Program-made: the position numbers and the translations under genes
The notes under the pieces: generated by a model
Told to the model about the DNA's origin: nothing
Seen by the model: only the letters and a program-made list of their open reading frames with translations
Database searches by the model: none
Assembly (NCBI GenBank): GCA_039105265.1
Contig: JAPFFF010000002.1
Location: 7,254,001 to 7,318,000 of the forward strand
DNA: 64,000 nucleotides
Direction of reading: 5' to 3'
From: Tritrichomonas musculus
Lineage: Eukaryota; Parabasalia; Tritrichomonadida; Tritrichomonadidae
Shown here: positions 49,717 to 58,808 of the stretch, piece by piece
How the letters are laid out: every line of letters begins with the position of its first letter
How positions within the stretch are numbered: position 1 is the first letter of the stretch

Positions 49717-50171
49717 TTTTAAAGATTTTTAAATAGAGATTATAATAATTTTGAGGAAAATAACGTATTTTTTTATTTATATTCACAAATTTGTATTCAA
49801 AAAGATACTATATACGTTAAAGAGATTGTAAAAATTTAATGAAAATCACTATTTCTAAAAAAATAACAAAATTTTTATCTGGTAATATTATTCCTTGCAT
49901 ATGATTTTTCTTCAAAGGTATAATTTCTTGAGTTATTTTTAAATTTTCATTTAATGGACTTCAATCTACTCACAATTCATCAAGTATTTGAGAAATAATA
50001 GAGTTAACGATTTTTTTTTTTTTTTTTAGGTAATAGTTAACCATTATTATAATAGAAAATGAATTCGTTTATAATTTTACCTAAAATTCCTAAAAATAAG
50101 AAGAAATACGTCTGCTGAGATATATGAAAATAGTAACTTACTAAGCTTGTAAAATATACCCAAATGTAAAA
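49717..50171. other. Promoter-side spacer of the TPR gene
   Basis: AT-rich. A GTATTCAAAAAGATAC palindrome-like word lies about 75-90 nt before the TPR start. No gene. Confidence 0.4.
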
Positions 50172-50627
50172 AAAAGACCTGGTCTTGGTGATTCTTTCTG
50201 GTCTTTTGGCGATTTTAATAAATCTTTTAAAAAGTTATTTCTTATGAATTATTAAATAAAATGATTAAATGATATTTGATTAAATAATAATTCAATTTAC
50301 GAATCAACATTCAATAAATTCAATGAATTTATTTAATTACTCGGCTATATATATTCATAAAAATATAAATACTATTAATATTTTAAATACATTTTATATC
50401 GGTTATATTTAAAATATAAATGAAAAAAATTTATTTTCAATTGAAAAAATGCTATTATTGATTTTTTTATATATTTATATCTTATTTTTTTTTTTTTATT
50501 TTATATATGATATTTTGAAAGCTTTACAAATCACCATCGCCAAAAAAACCGTTTTGGTGATCTCCAAAATATATGTAAACTATTCAAAATTGAATGCTGT
50601 CGCCAAAAGCCCAAGACCTGGGCTTTT
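50172..50627. mobile_element. Putative inverted-repeat element
   Basis: AAAAGACCTGGTCTTGG (50172-50188) and CCAAGACCTGGGCTTTT (50611-50627) are inverted copies with two mismatches. Further TTTTGGCGA and TCGCCAAAA words lie just inside both ends. The interior is AT-rich without a believable ORF. No target duplication was found, so MITE status is tentative. Confidence 0.4.
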
Positions 50628-51258
50628 GGTGAAATCGGTTATTTGGCTTTTCATCGTCAATATAAATGAGCTTTTTATTATTATTTTATATGATATATTA
50701 TACAAATCATACAATTATTTTGTAATATTCAAAAAATAACATTTTTTTACTGAGAAAATCTTATCGATTATTAATATGACTTTTGATAAAACTCATTTAA
50801 TTCCTCTTTCAAATAATTCAATGGTTTATGACAATAATAAATATTAATAAAATTCATTTGACAATAATATGGTTACATTTGGTGATTTTTAAAACCCAAA
50901 AAACGTTTATTTCACCAAATTTACAAGCTTATAGTAACTTTAAATTGAAATTGGTAAATTGATTTCAATAGCCCAAGTTAAGTCTGAATTAGGCTGGTTA
51001 ATAAAAATTGAAAAGCTCTATGAATTCATTCAATTTGTGAAGCAAATCTTACAAATTTAAATGGAAAACTTTTTTAAAAACCAAAATTCAATATCATTAA
51101 CTTTTTTAAAGACGACGATCATTTTTATTCAATCAGATATAAATCCTTTATTTTATATAGATGAAGATATATGATTTTGGCAAAATAAAATTTTATAACA
51201 ATTAAAATATTTATTTCCTTTTGCAACATTACTAGTTGAAAATGTTTCTTTACAGTTT
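50628..51258. other. AT-rich spacer
   Basis: No gene or repeat that I can support. Confidence 0.5.
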
Positions 51259-51503
51259 TAAGGTACAAATCCAGTACGTTTAGTAACCGCAATTTTTTTT
51301 GACATTCTCAAAGAATAAGATGACATGTTAAATAAAAAACGATTATTTTCATCCATTTCATATAACATGTCATAAAATTTATTTAAATTGTAAAATAAGT
51401 GTCAAAAACAAACCTAGTCAATTTAAACTTTTTCAGAGACATGCAACTATTCAAATAATAAACGTTCTCTATTCAAAAAATAACGTACTGGATTTGTACC
51501 TTA
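51259..51503. mobile_element. Mariner-type MITE with TA target duplication
   Basis: The 245-bp unit is bounded by TA followed by AGGTACAAATCCAGTACGTT (51261-51280) and by the exact complement ending in TA (51482-51503), a perfect 22-bp inverted repeat including the TA. TA flanks are the hallmark of Tc1/mariner insertion. The interior has a further nested palindrome (GACATGTTA ... TAACATGTC) and no ORF. Confidence 0.75.
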
Positions 51504-51690
51504 ACAAACTTATAAGACAAAATACTTGGGGAATGGTTTGCTAATACACCACTTTTTCTGAGAAAACTTTTTGAGAGGAATTGTGAAGAATTTTTTCAAC
51601 TTTTTGTGAGATTTTTTTGGCGCTTTATTTTCCAAAAACTTTAATTTATATTTATTATTTTGAGTAATGAATGAATGATTCCGATATTCA

Positions 51691-51860
51691 AATGACGACG
51701 ATGTTCGAAGAATTGCGGGACTCGAATGACGACGATTCTCAAAGAAATACGGGACTCGAATGACGACGATTCTCAAAGAAATACGGGACTCGAATGACCA
51801 CGATTCTCAAAGAAATACGGGACTCGAATGACGACGATTCTCAAAGAAATACGGGACTCG
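51691..51860. repeat. 34-bp tandem repeat, five units (left arm)
   Basis: The units start AATGACGACGATTCTCAAAG and end GGGACTCG. The first is a variant (GATGTTCGAAGAATTGC inside) and the fourth has GACCACG for GACGACG. The same unit order, with the same variants, occurs in reverse at 52281-52432. Confidence 0.9.
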
Positions 51861-51895
51861 AGTGACGACGAAAAAGATGTTAAAATGAAGAAGAC

Positions 51896-52035
51896 GTTCA
51901 AACCAAGAAGAAGAAGTGCAAACAAAGAAGAAGAAGTTCAGACCAAGAAGAAGAAGTTCGAACAAAGAAGAAGAAGTACGAACAAAGAAGAAGAAGTTCG
52001 AACAAAGAAGAAGAAGTTCAAACCAAGAAGAAAAA
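51896..52035. repeat. 20-bp purine-rich tandem repeat, about seven units
   Basis: Units of the type GTTCAAACCAAGAAGAAGAA vary at a few positions (GTTCGAACAAAG..., GTACGAACAAAG...). They lie in the loop of the long-TIR element. One plus-strand frame gives Lys/Arg-rich peptide and is unlikely to be a gene. Confidence 0.8.
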
Positions 52036-52280
52036 ATTTCAATGATGAATTAGAATTTAAAATAATAAAGAATATATTATATAATATTTTAATTAAAGAT
52101 TTAAATATTATTTACTAATCTTCGTTAATTAAAATTCATAATCACTATCAGATTCGATATTTTAAAAAGATAATGGTTTTTTTTTGTTCTTTTCGGAGCC
52201 AAGGCTGATGGGCTTGAGTTTGATTTACTCGTTTTTTTTGAATTAAGATGATCGACATTATTCCGAGGACGTGTTTTGTG

Positions 52281-52432
52281 AGAATCGTCGTCATTCGAGT
52301 CCCGTATTTCTTTGAGAATCGTGGTCATTCGAGTCCCGTATTTCTTTGAGAATCGTCGTCATTCGAGTCCCGTATTTCTTTGAGAATCGTCGTCATTCGA
52401 GTCCCGCAATTCTTCGAACATCGTCGTCATTT
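52281..52432. repeat. 34-bp tandem repeat (right arm, inverted)
   Basis: Reverse-complement counterpart of the left-arm array: four full units plus a partial one, carrying the same variant units in the same positions, so the arms share a recent common origin or are kept alike by conversion. Confidence 0.9.
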
Positions 52433-52603
52433 GAATATCGGAATCATTCATTCATTACTCAAAATAATAAATATAAATTAAAGTTTTTGGAAAATAAAGC
52501 GCCAAAAAAATCTCACAAAAAGTTGAAAAAATTCTTCACAATTCCTCTCAAAAAGTTTTCTCAGAAAAAGTGGTGTATTAGCAAACCATTCCCCAAAATA
52601 CTT

Positions 52604-53080
52604 TCTTTTATCATTGGTTAATTCGTTATTAAAAATATATTTATTAAATATGTATTTATCTTCTGCCATCACTGTTTTCATTTTAGAAAAATGGTATTCT
52701 AATATTGTAAATATATTCTATTTTTCAATTGTAGATATTTTTTTTTTTTGAGAAGAAAAATTTGATAAAACTCATAGAAACGGCCAGCCTAGTCTGAATG
52801 AATAATCCTATCAAAATCGCACCTACTTTTTGAAAAGAGGTTATCAAATAAGAAAAGAAAAATAAATCAATAGAACGATATAATATCGTTAAAAAGTGAG
52901 CGACGATAGAAGAAAGTGGTCTACGACTATTCAATTTTAAATTTTTTATAAATTTTTCATTCAATTTTTGAGGAAAAAATATATATGGTAGACGGATAGT
53001 TATATAAACCATTGAATAATTGAATGCTTATTTCTCATGAGATTCAATGCTAGCTGGCTTCATTTTTAAATCACTATAAT
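52604..53080. other. AT-rich spacer
   Basis: No gene. A CTACTTTTTGAAAAGAGG word occurs near 52826. Otherwise A/T runs. Confidence 0.5.
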
Positions 53081-53679
53081 ATGGACTCAAAAAAGACAAT
53101 GATTCCAGCTCTTTCGATTATTCAAAATTTTCACGGCTCTCTAATCGAACAGCACGCTTACCAATTAGCAGTAGAGCATGAAGATTTTAGATCAGCTAGA
53201 ACATTTTGTGAACAAAAGGCATTCTATGTCATTTTTTGAGAAATGATAGAATCAATGTTTCTTATCAGAGAATAGGAAACAATTTTGGTAAATCGAAACA
53301 ATCTGTTTATGATTAATGGAAAAATTTCCAAAGAGGACCAGCTCCTGACGGCCGTCCATCTTGCTTAACCTCTGAAGAATTAGCATTTATTGAATACAAA
53401 ATAACAGAAATGATTTCAAATAGTGATTTTAGTTTTTACCCAACATTTGATGATATAGATGAAATAATCATTGAGAATTTTAATAAATGCATTAGAAGAG
53501 ACACTTTAAGACACATTATCCATCATTCTTTTGGAGACAAATTCAAAACATGTGTTGGAAAGCCGATGGAGCTAACAAGGATGGAATCAAATATTGAAGA
53601 CATCGAAGAAAATTTGAATCAACTCAAACAATTAATTGATGATACACCGGCCAGATTTATATTCAATTTAGAGAATTAA
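53081..53679 (+). pseudogene. Decayed N-terminal part of a Tc1/pogo-like transposase
   Basis: The first frame (from ATG 53081) ends in a stop after 52 codons. The next frame continues as RNDRINVSYQRIGNNFGKSK, a stop, WKNFQRGPAPDGRPSCLTSE and so on to PARFIFNLEN before a stop at 53677-53679. The helix-turn-helix style (IGNNFGKSKQSVYD), the GRPSxLT-EE phrase, DTLRHIIHHSF and the final PARFIFN (the strand leading to the first catalytic Asp) fit a widespread trichomonad DDE transposase family. At least one frameshift and one further stop separate the pieces, and the catalytic core is missing. Confidence 0.65.
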
Positions 53680-54900
53680 ATAAATTCAATTAATTGATGA
53701 TACTAATTTTGAGAATTAAATAAATTCAATTATTTTTCTTTATTTTGAGAATGTTCATGCCCCATATACCAATTGCATATTATCATTTGATGCGGAAGGA
53801 TTGTATTGCCAAAATGTCAAAAGTCATTCATTTATTTTCGCATAATATCTTCAACCATTAGATCTATTTTAAATGACTTATCCCACAGAAATTGGCACTT
53901 GTTACAGGTAACCGAAGGAGCAAGTTATATGCTATAGTCAAAATGATATTTAAATTTAACTGAGCGTTCTCGAAAAAAGGTTCCTTCGAGAACAGAATAG
54001 ATACATATGTAATTGTTTAAATATTTGTAAATATCAACAGTTAAAGAGCTCATGTCTGATATCATTTATTGTTGTTAATTCAGCTAGATTTAGTGTCGGG
54101 TACATTTCAGTCATGATAAACTGCTTCGTGATTTAGAGTATGCGCATAAACATTTTTTTACAACTGTCTTTTTGTGAATATATTTTTTTTTTTTTTTTTT
54201 TTTTTTTTGAATAAATGAATGATACCACTTTTTGAGTACATAACAATACAACTTTTTGAATAGACAAAAGAGGATCCCAAGGAGTAGCGCTAACGGAGCC
54301 TCGGGTAGAGAGAAGCGGTATAGGCTGTGTGATAGACACGACTTATACTATACTACTTCATTCTTATAACAAACTTAAAAATTCAGAAAGAAACGCAACA
54401 AATGAAATTTTTTAATCTACTGATGATTTTATTCAATAATTAGAATTCTCAAAATTAGAAAAATCTCATGAATTTTAATTTTATATAAACATAATCTATA
54501 TAATAATATTGATTAACATTTTAGAAAATGAATAATATAAAAAAATGTAAAAAAAATATTTTTATTTCGAGATAAATATGTTTTTTTTATAAAAAGAAGT
54601 AGATTTTTATTCTCAATCTATCTTCTATCCTTATTTCAAATACATATTGACAAACATTTTAACATAGCTTATAAAAGATATTTTTTTTATAATAAACTGC
54701 TAGAAAAATCTCTTGAATGAAATAATTAAATTTTCAATTTTCATATTTTGAAATAGCCTTCTGTAAAAGTGAACCAAACCTTTAAAAAGGTTTCAAAAAA
54801 GAAAATCAAATTCAAAGAAATGCGATTTTTTTTTTCAATAAAATATTTTAATTTGATTTTGAATGTAGTATTTCAATTAATTCAAAATTAAATGAATTTT
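53680..54900. other. Spacer with a GC-rich patch
   Basis: A short direct repeat (GAGAATTAAATAAATTCAAT at 53671-53690 and 53714-53733) follows the transposase relic. A poly-T run of about 30 lies at 54180-54210, then two ACTTTTTGA words and the GC-rich patch at 54270-54350 (separate entry). No protein gene is evident. Confidence 0.5.
54270..54350. other. GC-rich island of unknown nature
   Basis: About 80 bp with roughly half G+C stand in sequence that is otherwise three-quarters A+T. It contains AGGATCCCAAGGAGTAGCGC and GCCTCGGGTAGAGAGAAGCG. I looked for tRNA hallmarks (B-box GTTCRA, acceptor pairing) and did not find them. It may be part of a structured RNA or a captured fragment. Confidence 0.3.
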
Positions 54901-55646
54901 TATAGTGTTCCGAAAAAATATTGATAAGAAATGAATTCAATAGTTAATCGTCGTTAACAAAAGTTATTTTATTTTTAAAATTTTTAATTTAAAAAGTTAA
55001 ATTTCTTATCAATATTTTTTCGGCAATTGAAAAAGTTGATTTTTTATTAAAAATTAAAATTAAAATCTTACTTGATTGCCTTGCACTTCGAGGCATTGTT
55101 TCAATTTCTTTGGAAAAGAATCAATCAAAGAATTGTTTGTTGCTAAACTTAGATTATTCCATATAAAGAATAAAATTTGTGTTCAGGAAACATTTGCCAT
55201 TTCAGCTCCAGGGATTTCAGGAAACATTATTGCTTTAACGTATATGAAATACTTGATTTCATTTGTTAATATTTGTGGTCGGCAAGGTTGTGTTTTTTCT
55301 GGTCTCCCTTCATCAATCTATTTAGCTACTGCTTTGACGCAATTTAACGAAATACTTAATGCATCAGCTGTTTTGCTTTTATTAAAATTGTGCGATTGCA
55401 GAACCACTTGCGATTAAATTATAGCGTTCGTTTGTATTTTTTGGTAAAGAAAACAAATAAATAAAAGGTCAAAAGATTGACCAACAATTGATTCATAAAT
55501 TCATGAATAGGTCATTAAATTTGAATGAATTTGAAAGAAATTTTAAAATTCTCTCAAATTATTTTTAAATAAATTTTCTCAATTTTTTCAATGAAACATG
55601 AAAATTTCTCTCAAATTTCTTATCAATATTTTTTAGGACCACTATA
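54901..55646 (-). mobile_element. Internally deleted Tc1/mariner transposon
   Basis: The 32-bp ends (54901-54932 and 55615-55646, inverted, two mismatches) begin TATAGTG and end TATTGATAAGAAAT; TA dinucleotides flank as expected. Within, the minus strand carries transposase remains. An N-terminal helix-turn-helix (ALSISLNCVKAVAK, then a stop, IDEGRPEKTQPCRPQILTNE) lies at about 55240-55430. A C-terminal end (WNNLSLATNNSLIDSFPKKL followed by KQCLEVQGN) lies at about 55070-55160. The catalytic middle is deleted. A further inverted copy of the tip (55001-55023) pairs perfectly with 54910-54932. Confidence 0.75.
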
Positions 55647-55802
55647 TTTCATATCAAAAAGCTTTATTTCGTACATTTCCGATAAAACTTTGATTTTACT
55701 CTAATTTTGAAAATCTTTTTTTCCGCAATGATAATTGAAAAAAATTCTAAACTGATTTTAGCTTTTGAAATTAATATACAAAAACATAGAAAACAAAAAT
55801 AA

Positions 55803-57398
55803 ATGAATTTAACGAATACTTCAAATCCAACGTTAAATTTTGGTGACTATAAGGATACCAAAATGATCGGAAAAGGTGGATTTTCTGTTGTTTTTTCAGG
55901 AACACATTTAGATACTAATTTTTCTGTCGCAATCAAATCAATATCAAAGGAAAATTTACTTGATAAAACTTTTTTTATGAACTTTAAACGTGAGATCAGA
56001 ATAATTAAGAGCATTGATCACCCATTTATCGTTCATTTTTACAGAATTATGGAAGACGATAAATATATTTACATTGTAATGGAAAATTGTCCAAATGGAA
56101 CACTATTGCAACATATGAACAAAAAAGGACGCTTGTCTGAAGCTGAAGCACAGCTGATATTTAGTCAACTTTTGTCTGCTCTAAGATACCTTCATATCGA
56201 ACGCCAAATTGTTCATCGTGACATAAAAATGGAAAATGTTTTACTTACAAGTCAAGGAACAATTCGGTTAATTGATTTTGGTCTTTCTGGTGAATTATTT
56301 ATTCGAGATGAATCAGAATCTTCCAGTTTTAGCAACAACAATACCAATGAAGAGAGACCAGCCATACGAAGAAAACGATCAAATAGCGTTCTACTACAGA
56401 CACAATGCGGTAGTTTTCCATATGCAGCTCCTGAAATATTTAGAAAAAAACATTATAATGCAACAGTTGATATGTGGAGTGCAGGAGTTATATTATACGT
56501 AATGGTTACAGGCCACCTTCCTTTTAGCAGTAAGAATAGTAACCGCCTTATTCAAATGATTATGAATGAAGATCCAGTTTACCCATCATATTTATCATCA
56601 GAACTAGTTGACCTTCTTTCGAATCTTCTAAAAAAAGATAGACGAAGTCGATTTACAGTTCAACAAGCTTCAGAGCATCCTTGGATAACTCGCTCACTTA
56701 ATAGCTTTTTCGCTACTGAATATTTCATCTCACAGAAACAATTTCGTATTTTCCCACAGACAGCTCAGGATATAGATAGAGAAGTATTGGGAAGAATTGT
56801 CCAATTAGATATACCAATAGACGGATTTGATAGTGAAATCATTGATCTTGTGTCAAAGTTTAATGATTCTTCAATTCGGTACTTTAACATCACAACAAGT
56901 GGTAATGTCAATGCTCAGTTAAGTTCTAGCACTGGTTTGATTGGTTTTAATGAAAATAAAATGCAAGCTGAAAATGATCATGATCGTTTTGGACCAAATA
57001 CTGTTATTAAATTAAATCCAAATATTAGAGAATCACAAGCTCTTCAGTATTACAGAATGATGAAAAATGAGAAAATATCAGAATTACTTGCATCACAGAT
57101 AAAAAGTACTAATAACCCACAACTTAGTTCTTTCTCAAGTGACAAACTCCCATCTCTAAAGACCGGCTCTTCTTCACCAATAAAGAATCCAAATGGAGTA
57201 ACAATATTAACAGATTTAGACACTCAAAATAGTGGTGCACCATCTGCTCCAATATCACCAATACAAACACCAAATATGAGAACAAGTGTCATGAGAAGAC
57301 CAGTTGGACAACTGGAGCTGATTTTACTGAGGAAAAAACAATCTAGCGCAACTACAAGATCATCCATGCCAATTGCTTGGAATAATAATAAGCAGTAG
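55803..57398 (+). CDS. CAMK/SNF1-like Ser/Thr protein kinase
   Basis: The 531-residue protein has a complete kinase domain (about 16-300). Its landmarks are glycine loop GKGGFSVVFSG, VAIKSISKENL, catalytic loop VHRDIKMENVLL, IDFGLSGEL, CGSFPYAAPEIF, DMWSAGVILYVMVTGHLPF and the terminal HPWI. The activation segment carries an unusual insert of about 30 residues rich in Ser, Asn and Arg (ESSSFSNNNTNEERPAIRRK) between DFG and the CGS motif. The C-terminal half is Ser/Asn-rich without a recognised domain. All catalytic residues are kept. CAMK-like (AMPK/MARK-style) membership is inferred from CGSxxYAAPE and the HPWI end. Confidence 0.9.
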   Translation: MNLTNTSNPTLNFGDYKDTKMIGKGGFSVVFSGTHLDTNFSVAIKSISKENLLDKTFFMNFKREIRIIKSIDHPFIVHFYRIMEDDKYIYIVMENCPNGTLLQHMNKKGRLSEAEAQLIFSQLLSALRYLHIERQIVHRDIKMENVLLTSQGTIRLIDFGLSGELFIRDESESSSFSNNNTNEERPAIRRKRSNSVLLQTQCGSFPYAAPEIFRKKHYNATVDMWSAGVILYVMVTGHLPFSSKNSNRLIQMIMNEDPVYPSYLSSELVDLLSNLLKKDRRSRFTVQQASEHPWITRSLNSFFATEYFISQKQFRIFPQTAQDIDREVLGRIVQLDIPIDGFDSEIIDLVSKFNDSSIRYFNITTSGNVNAQLSSSTGLIGFNENKMQAENDHDRFGPNTVIKLNPNIRESQALQYYRMMKNEKISELLASQIKSTNNPQLSSFSSDKLPSLKTGSSSPIKNPNGVTILTDLDTQNSGAPSAPISPIQTPNMRTSVMRRPVGQLELILLRKKQSSATTRSSMPIAWNNNKQ

Positions 57399-57641
57399 TT
57401 AATGATTATTAATTATTCCATTGATTTTTGATATAGATTTTTTTGTTTTTAAATTTAATCAATTTGTAATTAAATTTGTTTTTAATCGGGATAAATTTAT
57501 CTTTTGTTTTTTTTTTTTCCTTCACTAAAATTCAGACTTTGCACGATTTCAAAAAGTTACAAAATGATGTTATATTCATTTATTAAACGTATACAACTTT
57601 TGAAAAATTGAATTGCAACAGATTTTATTTCCAATTTCCAT

Positions 57642-58526
57642 ATGAGCAACATACCTCAACTTGATATAGCTCCACCATCATATCGTTGTTCACAAAGACT
57701 TCCAGCATCATGCCGCTATCGCGTAGATCACGTTTTTACACCAGTTTCAAGCCAAAAGGAAGTTCAAGATTTTTTAACAAATTGCGCAGACAGATTAGAA
57801 AATAGTAAATTGGAAACAGCTCATCACCCAACAATGCATCTCATCAACAAACGCCGTGTTCTTAAACCTAGATATAATAATGGACGTTATGCAACCCAAA
57901 CCCAAAGAAATGACGCAAGCGCAAGACAAGTTCAAATGCAAATTCAACGACAATACCATCAAACAGCAAAAAAACCTTTACCACCAGTTTATGATGAAGA
58001 AAATCAAGTTTATGAACCTCAAAATTATGGAGTTACTGTAAATATATTTCAGTCAGAATATAATCAAGATAATTTGATTTCAGTGCCTCAATCTATTAGA
58101 ATTCGTATGTATCATAGAAACGAAATGATTCAATCTCAAACAAATGATGAAGAAATAAATGATACACAAGTGAACAATGAAGTTGATGATGATCTTCCAA
58201 TCCCACCTTATGAAGAAGATAATGAAAATTTAGGTGAGGAAATTGATGAAAAAGATATTGATAAAGCTGCAGATAGTATAGAAGCAACAAATAACACAGA
58301 AGCATCAAATAACACAGAAGTAGCAAATAACCCAGAAGCAGCAGATAACACAGAAGCAGCAAATAATACCCAGAATGCCGAAAATGATAGTCCTCCTACA
58401 GAAGATTCCAATAATGAAAATCCACAAATTGAAATAGAAAGTAACGAAGATGAAAACCAGAATAATGACAATGAGGACACGAATGAAAATACTGGTGATC
58501 CAGATGATAATGGAAGTACCCAATAA
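57642..58526 (+). CDS. Unassigned protein with acidic repeat tail
   Basis: I do not recognise the 294-residue protein. Residues 1-180 are fairly basic, with Arg/Gln-rich helices (ASARQVQMQIQRQYHQTAKK) and a Pro-rich stretch. From about 165 it becomes strongly acidic. Residues 214-243 are five six-residue repeats of the type EA(A/T/S)NNT, followed by Glu/Asp/Asn-rich sequence to the end. Disordered in large part. A TTTCAAAAAGTTAC motif lies about 85-95 nt before the ATG. Confidence 0.7.
   Translation: MSNIPQLDIAPPSYRCSQRLPASCRYRVDHVFTPVSSQKEVQDFLTNCADRLENSKLETAHHPTMHLINKRRVLKPRYNNGRYATQTQRNDASARQVQMQIQRQYHQTAKKPLPPVYDEENQVYEPQNYGVTVNIFQSEYNQDNLISVPQSIRIRMYHRNEMIQSQTNDEEINDTQVNNEVDDDLPIPPYEEDNENLGEEIDEKDIDKAADSIEATNNTEASNNTEVANNPEAADNTEAANNTQNAENDSPPTEDSNNENPQIEIESNEDENQNNDNEDTNENTGDPDDNGSTQ
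58281..58370 (+). repeat. 18-bp in-frame tandem repeat, five units
   Basis: Five units of the type GAAGCAACAAATAACACA encode EATNNT, EASNNT, EVANNP, EAADNT and EAANNT inside the preceding gene. Confidence 0.85.
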
Positions 58527-58808
58527 AATTAGATACTTATTTATGAATAAATTTGTTGATAAAGATAAAATACAAAATTATGTTTCTTTTATTTTAAATT
58601 ATCATCATTCAATATCATTCTATTATGTTATGTGAATTTCAGTCTTTGAAGAGTATTTTTTAAATAATTTCTATTTCTAACCTTGAATCCACAATCAATA
58701 ACACTTTTAACCATTTGACTAGAATTTCAACATGCCTTTTTACACCATGGTAATTTTAATTTTAAATTTTTTTTTCAAGAAAAATTCATATTGCTTTTTC
58801 CTCTTTTC

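Larger units (their letters stand above)
51528..52594. mobile_element. Long-TIR Mutator-like non-autonomous element with minisatellites
   Basis: The two arms, about 51528-51842 and 52280-52594, are inverted copies of roughly 315 bp, apparently without differences. The outer tips read GGGGAATGGTTTGCTAATAC. The 9-bp sequence AAAATACTT flanks both sides (51519-51527 and 52595-52603) as a target duplication, which fits the Mutator superfamily. Each arm ends internally in 34-bp tandem repeats, and the loop holds a second, 20-bp tandem array. Short ORFs read through the arms but are repeat translations. No transposase is present. Confidence 0.8.

Noticed and set aside
51827-52118. Lys/Arg-rich MTTILKEIRDS... 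ORF as a nuclear protein gene
   Set aside because: Its start lies in the 34-bp minisatellite and its body in the 20-bp purine repeat, both inside a non-autonomous transposon.
51510-52621. Mirror-image ORFs at 51510-51776 and 52346-52621, and ORFs at 51828 and 52125
   Set aside because: All are read-through of inverted arms and tandem repeats of the Mutator-like element. The 34-bp unit shifts frame each time, so no protein constraint is possible.
55076-55417. 113-codon plus-strand ORF
   Set aside because: It is antisense to the remains of a Tc1/mariner transposase that read sensibly on the minus strand.
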